Below, one piece after another: positions 1 to 8,250 of a stretch of 64,000 nucleotides of DNA. Location: NCBI RefSeq assembly GCF_027925525.1, contig NZ_BSDJ01000032.1:32730-96729 (forward strand), read 5' to 3'. Source of the stretch: Paenibacillus tyrphae. GTDB lineage: Bacteria > Bacillota > Bacilli > Paenibacillales > NBRC-103111. A program made the translations under genes and the position numbers. Under the pieces are notes generated by a model. The model saw only the letters and a list, made by a program, of their open reading frames with translations. It was not told where the DNA came from and ran no database searches. Positions within the stretch are counted from its first letter, which is position 1, and each line of letters starts with the position of its first letter.

Positions 1-638
1 ACAAAATCATCAACTTGAGACTGGCTGCGCAGCGGCTAGGCGGTCTGGTCCTTCAGCCGGGCGAAACGTTCTCATACTGGAAGACGATCGGCAAACCGAC
101 CCGCCGTCAAGGCTACGTGGACGGGATGATTCTGCATCACGGCACGGTCCGGGCCGGAGTGGGAGGCGGTTTATGTCAGCTTTCCAATCTGATTTACTGG
201 ATGACGCTGCACACGCCGCTTACCGTGACGGAGAGATACCGGCACGGATACGACGTTTTTCCCGATGCGGGACGAATGCAGCCTTTCGGAACGGGGGCGA
301 CTTGCTTTTATAATTACTTGGATCTGCAGATCGAGAACCGCACGGAGATGTGTTATCAGCTCCGAATTTGGCTGACGGACACCGACTTGGTCGGAGAATG
401 GCGGGCCGACAGTCCCGCAGCGCAGCGTTATGAGATTACCGAAACCAGGCACTGGATTACCCAGGAATGGTGGGGCGGATATGTTCGCCATAACGTCATT
501 AGCCGCAACCGGTTCGATGCGGAAGGGCGCTGGCTGGACGAACAGTTCGTTGCCGAGAACCACGCCATCATGATGTATGAGCCTTGCTTGCAGGAGAGAG
601 CCGGCCCCGACCAAGTTCCCGGGCGTAGGGACTTGTAG
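1..638 (+). CDS. VanW-like family protein, 5' end cut by window edge
   Basis: The reading frame is open from the first base, so the N-terminus lies outside the window; a TTG at 15 is only an internal leucine codon, not a convincing start. The visible part carries the VanW-family core: an LxPGExFSYW segment, then GxGGGLCQLSNLIYW, then a stretch with histidine and tyrosine residues leading to NYxDLQIENRT. VanW was first seen in glycopeptide-resistance clusters, but most chromosomal homologues in Firmicutes have no proven biochemical role; a cell-envelope function is only suspected. The C-terminal 60 residues are less conserved. Nothing in the neighbourhood (no vanR/S/H/A/X) suggests glycopeptide resistance. 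Confidence 0.8.
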   Translation, partial: KIINLRLAAQRLGGLVLQPGETFSYWKTIGKPTRRQGYVDGMILHHGTVRAGVGGGLCQLSNLIYWMTLHTPLTVTERYRHGYDVFPDAGRMQPFGTGATCFYNYLDLQIENRTEMCYQLRIWLTDTDLVGEWRADSPAAQRYEITETRHWITQEWWGGYVRHNVISRNRFDAEGRWLDEQFVAENHAIMMYEPCLQERAGPDQVPGRRDL

Positions 639-817
639 CATGTATAAAGAATCAGACCGTTTCTTTGAAAGGTGCTTCAATCCTGTGCTTTTTGTTATAT
701 TTCACACAAATCGAGACAAAAGTTCTATACTTGCAGCATGAATTTAGGTATAATGAAATAACAAAAAAGTCCTATGGATCTGCGGCATATTGTCGAAAAA
801 AGGAGACCGGTCATCTT

Positions 818-1276
818 ATGAAGGCAGAGCTTATCAACCCGTTTTTGGAGTCGGCCAGAATCGTTATCGAACAAGTCGCCAATGTACGACCGACCACCGG
901 ACAGCTCGGCATCAAAGACGTGAAGTTTGCTGAGAAATACATTTGGATTCAAATCGGCATGACCGGACAAATGGAAGGGGACATCGTCTTCGGATTGCAC
1001 GAGGAAGTCGCGCTCAAGGTCGTGTCCGCCATGATGGGCGGATTCTCGATCACCGAAATGAACGACATCGGCAAAAGCGCCATCTCCGAGCTCAGCAATA
1101 TGATCAGCGGCAATGCCAGCACGATGCTGTTCAACCAAGGAGTCCGCGTCGATATTACGCCGCCCAAGATGCTTCATTCCGCGCATGCGGCCGGTTTCAA
1201 CGCGCAAAAGGCGCTGACGATCCCGCTGATTATGGAAGGCATCGGCGAGCTGGATATTCAAGTGCTTATCGCTTAA
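818..1276 (+). CDS. cheX: CheX-type chemotaxis (CheY-P) phosphatase
   Basis: A 152-residue protein of the CheC/CheX/FliY family. The phosphatase signature ExxN is visible as E91 and N94 in a SELSNMISGN context, following the conserved D83. CheX dimers dephosphorylate CheY-P and so reset flagellar switching; the protein is cytoplasmic. CheX proteins are usually about 150-160 residues, which fits. The start at 818 is chosen because an AAAGGAG ribosome binding site lies 11 bases upstream; the frame stays open back to 665 but with no comparable site. A TATAAT at 749-754 could be the -10 element, although no good -35 is seen. It is a lone gene with its own terminator, as CheX genes often are outside the main che operon. 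Confidence 0.88.
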   Translation: MKAELINPFLESARIVIEQVANVRPTTGQLGIKDVKFAEKYIWIQIGMTGQMEGDIVFGLHEEVALKVVSAMMGGFSITEMNDIGKSAISELSNMISGNASTMLFNQGVRVDITPPKMLHSAHAAGFNAQKALTIPLIMEGIGELDIQVLIA

Positions 1277-1328
1277 CCAAGCGGTATGCCCTACAGTTGA
1301 AATGACGAGTCCATAACGTGTAAGCTGT

Positions 1329-1379
1329 AAGCGAAGGCTTCTCCGGTTCCGATAACGCCGGGAGCGCTTCGCTTTTTTT
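1329..1379 (+). terminator. Rho-independent terminator of cheX
   Basis: The arms AAGCGAAG...CTCCGG and CCGGGAG...CTTCGCTT form a long hairpin, directly followed by seven T residues on the + strand. Confidence 0.85.
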
Positions 1380-1408
1380 GTTCGATAGAAGACAGGGGGA
1401 ACCGGAGG

Positions 1409-2185
1409 ATGGATTTTCAGGGCAAAATCGCGGTAATCACGGGAGCGTCCAGCGGGATCGGCGCGCTTATGGCGCAGATGCTGGCGCAGCGGGGAGCCGT
1501 TCCTGTGCTTATGGCGCGGTCGGAGCAAAAGCTGGCGGAGGCGTCCGCTAAAATACAGGGCAAGCACGGGATCTATCCGCTCGACGTCACCTCGGCGGAG
1601 CAGGTAACGGCAACGATGGAGCGGGTGATCGCCGAATACGGCCGGATCGACATTTTGATCAACAATGCGGGCTACGGCGTGTTCGATTCGTTCGTGACGG
1701 CGCCCTTAAGCGAATTCGAGGGCATGATGGACGTCAATTACATGGGGGCGGTCCGCTGTACGAAAGCGGTGCTGCCTTCCATGCTGAAGCAGGGGAGCGG
1801 CCATATTATCAATATTGCCTCCATGGCCGGGAAGATCGGCTCGGCCAAGTCGAGCGGCTACTCGGCCACCAAGCACGCCGTGCTCGGCTTGACCAATTGT
1901 CTGCGGCAGGAGCTTGTCGGTACCGGCGTTCGTTTGACCGCCGTCAACCCCGGGCCGATCGATACGCCGTTTTTCGAGCGGGCCGATCCTTCGGGCAGCT
2001 ATGTAAAAAACATCGAATGGTTTATGCTGAAGCCGGAGCGCGTCGCTCAGGCGGTGCTCAAAGCGATCGAGCGGGGGACGCCCGAGGTGAACCTGCCGTT
2101 CATGGCGGCTGCCGGGGTGAAGCTGTATCAGTTGTTTCCGCGGCTGTTTGACGGCATCGCCTATAAATTGCTTAACAAGAAATAA
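1409..2185 (+). CDS. Short-chain dehydrogenase/reductase (SDR family)
   Basis: A 258-residue classical SDR, an NAD(P)(H)-dependent oxidoreductase of the cytoplasm. Visible motifs are the cofactor-binding TGASSGIG (residues 11-18), the structural NNAG (85-88), the catalytic serine in NIAS (138) and the YSATK active-site pair Y151/K155, then the NPGPIDTPFF segment that closes over cofactor. Length is typical of the family. Substrate cannot be told from sequence. The arginine and lysine content just after the glycine motif (ARSEQK) favours NADPH, which is an inference. The start lies 9 bases after AGGGGG. The gene stands alone between two terminators. Confidence 0.88.
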   Translation: MDFQGKIAVITGASSGIGALMAQMLAQRGAVPVLMARSEQKLAEASAKIQGKHGIYPLDVTSAEQVTATMERVIAEYGRIDILINNAGYGVFDSFVTAPLSEFEGMMDVNYMGAVRCTKAVLPSMLKQGSGHIINIASMAGKIGSAKSSGYSATKHAVLGLTNCLRQELVGTGVRLTAVNPGPIDTPFFERADPSGSYVKNIEWFMLKPERVAQAVLKAIERGTPEVNLPFMAAAGVKLYQLFPRLFDGIAYKLLNKK

Positions 2186-2240
2186 GGAAGGCTAGGGCCT
2201 GCGGTGCCGAATGGCTTGAAACCGCAGGATGGGATATACG

Positions 2241-2280
2241 AGAAGACCGCAGCTCCCTTCGAGGGTCGGCGGTCTTCTTT
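2241..2280 (+). terminator. Rho-independent terminator after the SDR gene
   Basis: AGAAGACCGC (2241-2250) pairs with GCGGTCTTCT (2269-2278), followed by a short T run. The mirror strand is also T-rich, so it may work in both directions. Confidence 0.7.
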
Positions 2281-2312
2281 GGCTCGCCTTAGCGGACACG
2301 AGAATGCGCTTA

Positions 2313-2351
2313 AGAAAAAAAGACCGAGTGCGCACATTGCTTTTCGGTCTT
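2313..2351 (-). terminator. Rho-independent terminator of the DUF2573 gene
   Basis: AAGACCGA (2320-2327) pairs with TCGGTCTT (2344-2351). Read on the - strand the hairpin ends in seven T residues, placing it just downstream of the gene that stops at 2390. Confidence 0.8.
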
Positions 2352-2389
2352 CGTGCAGGGTATGGTAAAGGAAGTATGGTCCGCAGCGA

Positions 2390-2668
2390 TTAAGCTTCCG
2401 GCTCCGGCCTGGCTTCCGTCTGTTGATTGGCCGCCTTAAACTTCTGGTTGCGGTCTCGGACCTCTTCGAACAGCTTCCGGACATCGGCTTTGCCTTCGGG
2501 GTGCTGCTGATTCCAATGGCTGGCAAGAGCCGGCATTGTTTTATGGATATGGTTGTAGATCGCCCAAACTTTAATTTTTTCCACCGTTTCGGCGGAAGCG
2601 TCACCGGTCAGCAGCTCGGCATATTTCTCGACCAGCCCTTCGAATTCGGCGGCAAAACGGGAATTCAT
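2390..2668 (-). CDS. DUF2573 family protein (YusU-like)
   Basis: A 92-residue cytoplasmic protein of a small Bacillales family without known function. Family-like features are the N-terminal FEGLVEKYAELLTG segment, a central VWAIYNHIHKTMP block and the WNQQHPEGK stretch, with a charged, poorly conserved tail. The start at 2668 (Met-Asn-Ser-Arg) is preceded by AAAGGTGG at 8 bases; the frame extends further upstream to 2860, but that part would run through the promoter. It is divergent from the alpha/beta hydrolase, sharing an 82-base intergenic region. Confidence 0.75.
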   Translation of the reverse strand: MNSRFAAEFEGLVEKYAELLTGDASAETVEKIKVWAIYNHIHKTMPALASHWNQQHPEGKADVRKLFEEVRDRNQKFKAANQQTEARPEPEA

Positions 2669-2702
2669 TTGAAAATCCACCTTTCCGGTCATAATACATC
2701 TT

Positions 2703-2731
2703 AGTGTAACGCCGGAATGACTTTGTGTCAA
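2703..2731 (-). promoter_or_regulatory. Sigma-A promoter of the DUF2573 gene
   Basis: On the - strand TTGACA (2731-2726) and TACACT (2708-2703) are separated by exactly 17 bases, about 35 bases upstream of the start codon. Confidence 0.75.
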
Positions 2732-2750
2732 AAAATGGAGTGAACCGAAC

Positions 2751-3611
2751 ATGCCTATACTTACCGATACAAACCTTCCGCAAAGCGGGGTAACCGGCGG
2801 CGTTCCAGCCGACGGCACGCTGGTCCAGAGAGAAAGTCTCCGCAGCCTTGCGAAGGGCATATCGCTTTACCGGTTGACATATATTAGCCAAGGACTTCAG
2901 GTGAAAGGTTATCTTGCCGTGCCCGATGCCGCCGTACCCGTTCCCGGTTTAATTTACTGCCGGGGAGGCATCCGCAAGGTCGGGATGGTGCGCAAACGGC
3001 GCATTTTCTCGATGGCGCGGCGCGGGTACGCGGTCTTTGCGCCGTTTTACCGGGGAAACGAAGGCGGCGAGGGGCGGGAGGACTTCGGAGGGGAAGACCG
3101 CTTTGACGTGCATCATGCCATTACCCTCATGCAATCGCTGCCGGAGGTGCAGTCCGGGCCGATTCCGCTGATCGGCTTCTCCCGCGGCGCGCTGATGGCG
3201 CTGCTGGCGGCCAAAGAGTGCGAAGGCGCCGGTCCGGTCGTCGTCTGGGGCGGCGTAAGCGATCTGCTCGATACGTATGAAGAGCGGGTCGATCTGAGGC
3301 GGATGCTGAAGCGGGTCGTCGGCCATCCGCGCAAGCAGGCCGAATGCTACGAGCGGCGCTCGCCCGTCCGTTGGGTTGACGCGATCCGCGTGCCCGTCAT
3401 GATCGTACACGGTACGGCGGATGCGCAGGTCAGCGTAGAGCAGGCGCGCAAGCTGGGAGCGGCGCTGGAGCGAGCCGGGAAGGAGTACACGATGGAACTG
3501 TACGACGGGCTGGGGCACCGCTTTCCGAAGGAGGACGACGAACGCGCGCTCGATGCGGTATTCGGATGGATCGCAAACAAACGGGAACGGGCGGAAGGAC
3601 GGGACCGGTAA
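2751..3611 (+). CDS. Alpha/beta hydrolase, prolyl-oligopeptidase-like (S9-type) fold
   Basis: A 286-residue cytoplasmic hydrolase. The nucleophile elbow GFSRG (residues 142-146, Ser144), the acid-containing HGTADAQV segment (Asp224) and the GLGHRF histidine (His256) give a full Ser-Asp-His triad in the expected order. The short N-terminal part (KGYLAVPDA) resembles dipeptidyl-peptidase/acetylesterase-type hydrolases rather than lipases. A peptidase or ester substrate is possible; none is proven. The start has GGAGTG 9 bases upstream. Its 3' end runs to within 84 bases of the helicase gene, and the helicase -10 element lies in that gap. Confidence 0.8.
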   Translation: MPILTDTNLPQSGVTGGVPADGTLVQRESLRSLAKGISLYRLTYISQGLQVKGYLAVPDAAVPVPGLIYCRGGIRKVGMVRKRRIFSMARRGYAVFAPFYRGNEGGEGREDFGGEDRFDVHHAITLMQSLPEVQSGPIPLIGFSRGALMALLAAKECEGAGPVVVWGGVSDLLDTYEERVDLRRMLKRVVGHPRKQAECYERRSPVRWVDAIRVPVMIVHGTADAQVSVEQARKLGAALERAGKEYTMELYDGLGHRFPKEDDERALDAVFGWIANKRERAEGRDR

Positions 3612-3694
3612 GCCGGCTGCCTTCCCGCCGGGTAGGGCAATCGCCCGCATATTCTGGTATACTAAGGAAACGTAAGGGAAGAGAGGATGATCGA

Positions 3695-5119
3695 ATGAAT
3701 ACGGGGTTTGCAGCTTTACATATCGCTCCGCAGTATGTCAAACGGCTGCAGGAGCTCGGCATTACGGAGCCGTCGGACATACAGACGGAAGCGATACCGA
3801 TTGCGCTTGAAGGAAAAGATGTCGTTGCGCAATCGCAGACCGGTACGGGGAAAACGCTGGCCTATTCGCTGCCGCTGCTGCATAAAATAGACACGGGCGT
3901 GAGAGAGGTACAAGCTCTTGTGCTGGTGCCGACGCGGGAGCTCGGCATGCAAATCGTACAGACGCTGGAGCAGCTTGTAAAGGATAGCGACGTCCGCGTG
4001 CAGCAGCTTATCGGCGGCGCCTCCATCGAGCGCCAGATCGACCGGTTGAAGCTCAAGCCGCAGATCGTGGTAGGGACGCCCGGCCGCGTGCAGGAGCTGG
4101 TGAAGCTCCGCAAGCTGAAGCTGCACGGCATCCGCACGGTCGTCGTCGATGAGGTCGATCAAGTGTTCGAGCTGGGGTCCATGCAGGATGTAGAGGCGCT
4201 GTTCAAAGGCATGCTGCGCGACCGGCAGCTGCTGTTTTTCTCCGCGACGTTCCCGCCGCCGCTGCAGGACGTCATCAATCGCTGGATGCGCGAGCCGGTC
4301 TACGTCCGGGTAAATCCGGCGCAGCGCACCTCGGAAACGCTGGAGCACTTGTATTTCGTATGTCAGGAACGGGACAAAATCGATACGCTGCGCCGGATTG
4401 TCCGGCTGTATAACCCGAAGGCCGCGATCGTGTTCGTCAATGAGACCGACGATATCGGAGAAGCGGTGGCGAAGCTGCAACACGTCGGCCTGTCGGTCGA
4501 AGGCTTGTACGGCGATTCCTTCAAGCAGGAGCGGGCGAAGGCAATGCAAGCGTTCCGCGCCGGCAAATTCCAGCTGCTGCTCGCGACCGACGTAGCTGCC
4601 AGGGGGCTTGACCTGCCGCAGGTGACGCATGTGATCAACCTCGACCCGCCGATCGATGCGGATCATTACGTGCACCGCGTAGGTCGGACGGGACGGATGG
4701 GCCGCAAAGGCACGGCCGTGTCGATCATTACTCCGCGGGAGCAGTTCATTATCGATAAATTTGCCAAAGCACTCGGTATCGAGATCAAGCAGAGGACGAT
4801 GTTCCATGGGAAGGTCGTCGATCCGGAGCAGGAGCGGACCATTCGCCGGGACGCGAAGAAGCTCATGGAACGCCGGGTGCCGGATGAAGCGCCGTCGGGA
4901 AGGGAAAAACCTGAAGCGCGTATTGCCCAAGCGGGAGCTCCGAAGCTTCCCCGTACAGAAGGCAAGAGCGTAAAGCCGGCACAGACCGGCACGGGCCGTC
5001 CTTCGGCCCCGGCTTCCCCGGATAAACGCAAGGCGGACCGGGAACGGGACCGCAAAAACAAAGGAGCGCCGCGCTGGCTTAAGGAAAAGCGCGATCCGTC
5101 GGGTAAACCGAAAAAGTAA
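3695..5119 (+). CDS. DEAD-box-type ATP-dependent RNA helicase with DEVD motif II
   Basis: A 474-residue RNA helicase. In order: a Q motif (F4 to Q30), AQSQTGTGKT (motif I), PTRELG (Ia), GG, TPGR (Ib), DEVD (152-155, motif II), SAT (183-185, motif III), then a second RecA domain with ATDVAARGLD and HRVGRTGRMG. The tail after about residue 370 is basic and rich in K, R, P and S, as in helicases that bind RNA through an unstructured extension. Valine for alanine in motif II is uncommon but keeps both acidic residues, so activity is expected. It resembles the YfmL-type helicases linked to ribosome assembly or cold growth; that link is inference. Start chosen for GAGAGGA at 8 bases; an extended -10 (TGGTATACT, 3655-3663) sits just upstream. 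Confidence 0.85.
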   Translation: MNTGFAALHIAPQYVKRLQELGITEPSDIQTEAIPIALEGKDVVAQSQTGTGKTLAYSLPLLHKIDTGVREVQALVLVPTRELGMQIVQTLEQLVKDSDVRVQQLIGGASIERQIDRLKLKPQIVVGTPGRVQELVKLRKLKLHGIRTVVVDEVDQVFELGSMQDVEALFKGMLRDRQLLFFSATFPPPLQDVINRWMREPVYVRVNPAQRTSETLEHLYFVCQERDKIDTLRRIVRLYNPKAAIVFVNETDDIGEAVAKLQHVGLSVEGLYGDSFKQERAKAMQAFRAGKFQLLLATDVAARGLDLPQVTHVINLDPPIDADHYVHRVGRTGRMGRKGTAVSIITPREQFIIDKFAKALGIEIKQRTMFHGKVVDPEQERTIRRDAKKLMERRVPDEAPSGREKPEARIAQAGAPKLPRTEGKSVKPAQTGTGRPSAPASPDKRKADRERDRKNKGAPRWLKEKRDPSGKPKK

Positions 5120-5206
5120 CGAAGGAGCTGCAGATTCCGCCTGCCAAACTCCGGGAGAGGGCATTGGACTCAGGTTAGGACCGGCTCCTTGTAAGGGGGA
5201 AGTCAA

Positions 5207-5749
5207 ATGAGATCGCTCTTCAAAGGGATCGTCACGATCGTAATTCTGGGCGCGCTGCTGGTCGCCGGGGCATTATGGTATGCGCAGCCGCAAGCGGAGC
5301 TGGACTTGTCGTATAATGATCTTCCGGTGCGCGAAAAGCTTGGCGCTATGGTAATCAACCGCAAGCCGGAGGCGGTGCTGACAGAGCAGGAGCTGGGCGA
5401 TTTGCTGAAAAAGGCGCTTTCCCGCCGGGCCGAGCTGCGTCCCGGCGTCAAGCTGACGGGAGCGAGGTTTTTCCTTGAGGGGGACCGGCTCGCGGCGGAC
5501 GTGACGCTGCTGCTTCAAGACCGCTGGAAGGTCGGCGCCCGGCTCAACTTCGACCTTGCCTGGAAGGAGCCGAATTTGACGGCCGTCCATACCGGCACCG
5601 TCATCCGGGACGTTACCGTACCGGGCGAATGGCTGAGCCTCCAGCCGATCCAGGTTGATCTGAACGATTATATGCCAAGGCATGTGGCGATTCGGGACGT
5701 AGCCTTTGAAGGGTCCACGGTACGTGTGACTTTCGGGCTGCGCTTATAG
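5207..5749 (+). CDS. Small membrane-anchored protein, function unknown
   Basis: A 180-residue protein with one N-terminal membrane helix (residues 7-25, IVTIVILGALLVAGALW) and a mostly beta-rich extracytoplasmic part of alternating polar/hydrophobic residues. No catalytic motif is seen. The layout (single anchor, then lipocalin-like or BON-like strands) recalls YpmS-type proteins of Bacillales, but I do not recognise it firmly. Start is supported by AAGGGGG 8 bases upstream. It lies 87 bases after the helicase gene in the same direction, with a possible hairpin (GAAGGAGC/GCTCCTTG) between them, so co-transcription is uncertain. Confidence 0.65.
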   Translation: MRSLFKGIVTIVILGALLVAGALWYAQPQAELDLSYNDLPVREKLGAMVINRKPEAVLTEQELGDLLKKALSRRAELRPGVKLTGARFFLEGDRLAADVTLLLQDRWKVGARLNFDLAWKEPNLTAVHTGTVIRDVTVPGEWLSLQPIQVDLNDYMPRHVAIRDVAFEGSTVRVTFGLRL

Positions 5750-5765
5750 ATAAAAGCAAAAGTGG

Positions 5766-6040
5766 CGGTTTCCTTCCTAGTCGAAGGAAACCGTCCCTGA
5801 GCTTGTTGGGAAACCCGCTTCGCGTAGAAATACTCTGCATACACCGGTGGGGTATATCCCTCCAGCCGCTCTTGAAACCCGTGAACTTGATTAAAATTGG
5901 CGGTATTTTCACGGGTTTCAAAGGCGGACGTAAACTCTTACGGGATATACCCCACCTCTATTTGTCTGAGTTTTTCTACTTCCTAGGGCTTCTCAATACA
6001 CTGAGGGACGGTTTCCTTTCTAGTCGAAGGAAACTGTCCC
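5766..6040. repeat. 275-bp nested palindromic intergenic element
   Basis: The segment is two diverged copies of one sequence facing each other. Outer ends are hairpins of their own: CGGTTTCCTTC/GAAGGAAACCG (5766-5793) and GGGACGGTTTCCTT/AAGGAAACTGTCCC (6005-6040), the second followed by five T residues. Inside, GGTGGGGTATATCCC (5846-5860) matches its exact reverse complement at 5942-5956, and TTGAAACCCGTGA (5872-5884) matches the reverse complement at 5909-5921. No reading frame is convincing in it. It separates two convergent genes and could terminate both. A MITE-like or REP-like mobile element is the likely class; no target-site duplication was identified. Confidence 0.8.
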
Positions 6041-6086
6041 TTTTTAGATGGGTGGGGAAGTACAAAACCAGTCTGTGTCAGCTCGC

Positions 6087-7568
6087 TTACGACGTTTTTT
6101 GAGATAAACCCGGGCCTGGGGCAGCTTCCGAATGGCTTTTGCCGCGCCGTTTTCCGAGCGTCAAGGCCAGCGGCAAGCTGATCAGCACGACAACCGTAGC
6201 GACCATGTATACGTCGTTGACGCTCAACGTGAACGCCTGCTGCTGCAACTGCTGAGCGTTCAGCCCACCGGCCTTGCCGAGCTCCATGCTGTGCGCGGCA
6301 ACGCGGGAGGCGAGCATCGAGGTGAACAGGCCGATGGAGAACGAGCCGAACCCTTGGCGGATCCAGTTGTTCACCGAGGAAGCGTGCCCGGACAGCTCGC
6401 GCGGAATGACCTCCATGCCGGCATTGGAAGCGGGCATGGTCGAGAAGGCGATGCCGAGGTTGCGGACGGTCATCCACATAATGATATAGCCGTGCGTCAC
6501 ATCGACGCTGAGATGGGCCATAGCCAGCGTTCCGACGCCGATCAGCACGATCCCGAACAGAATAAGCGGCATCGGTCCCACCCGTGAATACAGCTTGCCG
6601 GTAATCGGCATGCAGACCGCCATCGCCAGCGACGGGACGAGGAGAATCAAGCCCGTATCGAAGGCTGAGACATGCTGAATATTTTGCAGAAACACCGGCG
6701 TCAGGAACGTCCCGGAATACAAGCTGATCGTGATGATACAGCTAAGAATCAAGCTGTATGTATATCGGGAATACGCGAATACTCTTAGATTCAACAGCGG
6801 CCCGGCCTTGCGCAGCTCGTAAAGGACGAAGACAATCAGCGTCAACGCTCCGAAGGCCAGCAGGGATATCGTCTGCCACGACCCCCAGCCCCAGGAATGA
6901 GCTTCGCTGAATGCGATTAGCAGCGCGGAGCTGCTGAGAATGACGGCCAGAAAGCCGAACAGGTCGAACGGCTTCGGCGTCGTCAAGCGGTAATACGGAA
7001 TAAGCTTCATCGCAAGCGCGATGGCGATGATGCCGAACGGCAGGTTGATCAAGAACAGCCAGGTCCAGTCGAACGTTTGAATCAGCCAGCCGGCAAGCGA
7101 CGGGCCGAGCGCCGGAGCCAGCATCGCCGACAAGCTCCACATGCTGATGGCGAACGCCTGCCGCTCTCTGGGAATGACTTGATAAATGATCGTCATCGTG
7201 GCAGGCATAACCATGCCGCTGAAGGCCCCTTGCATAATGCGGAATACGATCAGCGAATGAATATTCCAGGCTACGGCGCACAGCCCTGACATGAGCGTAA
7301 ACCCGATCAGGGCCGCGACATACAAATATTTGGTGCTGAACCGGTCCCCCAGGTAGCCGGTGATCGGGGCAATGACCCCGGTCGCCAGCATAAAGCCGGT
7401 CAGCGTCCACTGCACCGTATTTAAGTCGGTATGAAAATCCTGCATTAAGATCGGAATGGCCACATTAATGGAACTTGTTCCCAGAATGGCCAGAAACGAG
7501 CCGAAAAAAATACCGATCATAACCGGCCAAAACGGCACGGGTTTCTCGGTGCTTTCAAGCGAAGCCAT
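6087..7568 (-). CDS. DHA2-family (EmrB/QacA-type) MFS drug efflux transporter
   Basis: A 493-residue integral membrane protein with about 14 hydrophobic segments, as in the DHA2 family. Motif A-like GYLGDRFSTK (after helix 2), the arginine-containing VFRIMQGAFSG (helix 4) and antiporter motif C (APALGPSLAGW, helix 5) are visible. Such pumps export hydrophobic cations, dyes or antibiotics in exchange for protons. The start has AAGGAG 8 bases upstream. It follows the marR-type gene by 57 bases on the same strand, so the two form an operon, and substrate-induced derepression by the MarR protein is the expected control. Confidence 0.9.
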   Translation of the reverse strand: MASLESTEKPVPFWPVMIGIFFGSFLAILGTSSINVAIPILMQDFHTDLNTVQWTLTGFMLATGVIAPITGYLGDRFSTKYLYVAALIGFTLMSGLCAVAWNIHSLIVFRIMQGAFSGMVMPATMTIIYQVIPRERQAFAISMWSLSAMLAPALGPSLAGWLIQTFDWTWLFLINLPFGIIAIALAMKLIPYYRLTTPKPFDLFGFLAVILSSSALLIAFSEAHSWGWGSWQTISLLAFGALTLIVFVLYELRKAGPLLNLRVFAYSRYTYSLILSCIITISLYSGTFLTPVFLQNIQHVSAFDTGLILLVPSLAMAVCMPITGKLYSRVGPMPLILFGIVLIGVGTLAMAHLSVDVTHGYIIMWMTVRNLGIAFSTMPASNAGMEVIPRELSGHASSVNNWIRQGFGSFSIGLFTSMLASRVAAHSMELGKAGGLNAQQLQQQAFTLSVNDVYMVATVVVLISLPLALTLGKRRGKSHSEAAPGPGLSQKTS

Positions 7569-7625
7569 GCTATTCTCTCCTTTTCTCTCTGCTGTCGGGC
7601 TCTCCGGTAAGCGGAAGCCCGTTCT

Positions 7626-8072
7626 CTAGTCTCTATCCACAGCCGTTCTATACTCGACCGCTTTGCGGAGCAGCCGGGTCAATTCGGCGGTTTCGCCCGG
7701 CTCCAGCCCTTGCCAGAACCACTCGACCAATTCCGCCGCTTTCTCGTCCAACTCGCTCAAAGCTTCCAGACCTTTCGGCGTGACGGTCACCATGACAACC
7801 CGCCGGTCCGTCTCGTTATGCGCCCGCTCCGCATACCCGCCGGCCACCAGTTTATTGGCGAGGTTCGTCACGGCCGGCAGCGTGATTTGCAGCGTGTCTG
7901 CCAGCTCCGAACACCGCATCGTTCCGTTCGCCCGAAGGCTTTCCAGCAAGTAGTACTGCTGAATCGGCAGACCGTGCTTGAGCCGGCCCCCCATTTCGGA
8001 AATCCATCGGCGCATCGCCAGCCGGGTCCATTTTTCAATCTCTGTGGACGCATGAAGCCCTTGCTCTCGCAT
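7626..8072 (-). CDS. MarR-family transcriptional regulator
   Basis: A 148-residue winged-helix repressor. The helix-turn-helix covers about residues 50-80 (CSELADTLQITLPAVTNLANK) and is followed by the wing motif DRRVVMVTVTPKG. N- and C-terminal helices that dimerise in this family are present. It is first gene of an operon with the DHA2 pump, which it probably represses. Start is supported by AAAGGGGGAG 6 bases upstream. A palindrome overlapping the transcription start region of its own promoter suggests autoregulation. Confidence 0.9.
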   Translation of the reverse strand: MREQGLHASTEIEKWTRLAMRRWISEMGGRLKHGLPIQQYYLLESLRANGTMRCSELADTLQITLPAVTNLANKLVAGGYAERAHNETDRRVVMVTVTPKGLEALSELDEKAAELVEWFWQGLEPGETAELTRLLRKAVEYRTAVDRD

Positions 8073-8119
8073 GACGGCTCCCCCTTTGAGTTTTAGCTCT
8101 TAATAATTTTGTCTATGAA

Positions 8120-8171
8120 TAGTTTAATCTTTGAACTAAATTATTGTACTCCGTTTTACCTGATGTGTCAA
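8120..8171 (-). promoter_or_regulatory. Promoter and candidate MarR operator of the efflux operon
   Basis: On the - strand TTGACA (8171-8166) and TACAAT (8148-8143) are spaced 17 bases. Immediately downstream of the -10 lies TAGTTCAAAGATTAAACTA (8138-8120), with TAGTT/AACTA arms. MarR proteins commonly bind such imperfect palindromes close to the promoter; binding here is inference. Confidence 0.7.
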
Positions 8172-8201
8172 AAGGTGGAGGCGCATGACCGCCACACGAA
8201 A

Positions 8202-8245
8202 AAGCCCTCCCGGAACCGGACGCATGATCCGGCGAAGGAGGGCTT
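8202..8245 (-). terminator. Rho-independent terminator of the FAD oxidoreductase gene
   Basis: AAGCCCTCC (8202-8210) pairs with GGAGGGCTT (8237-8245); on the - strand the hairpin is followed by a T run. It lies between the oxidoreductase stop codon and the marR promoter. Confidence 0.8.
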
Positions 8246-8250
8246 GCTTG

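Noticed and set aside
725..1567. - strand frame across cheX and the SDR start
   Set aside because: Opposes two well-supported genes and a terminator; composition is that of a shadow.
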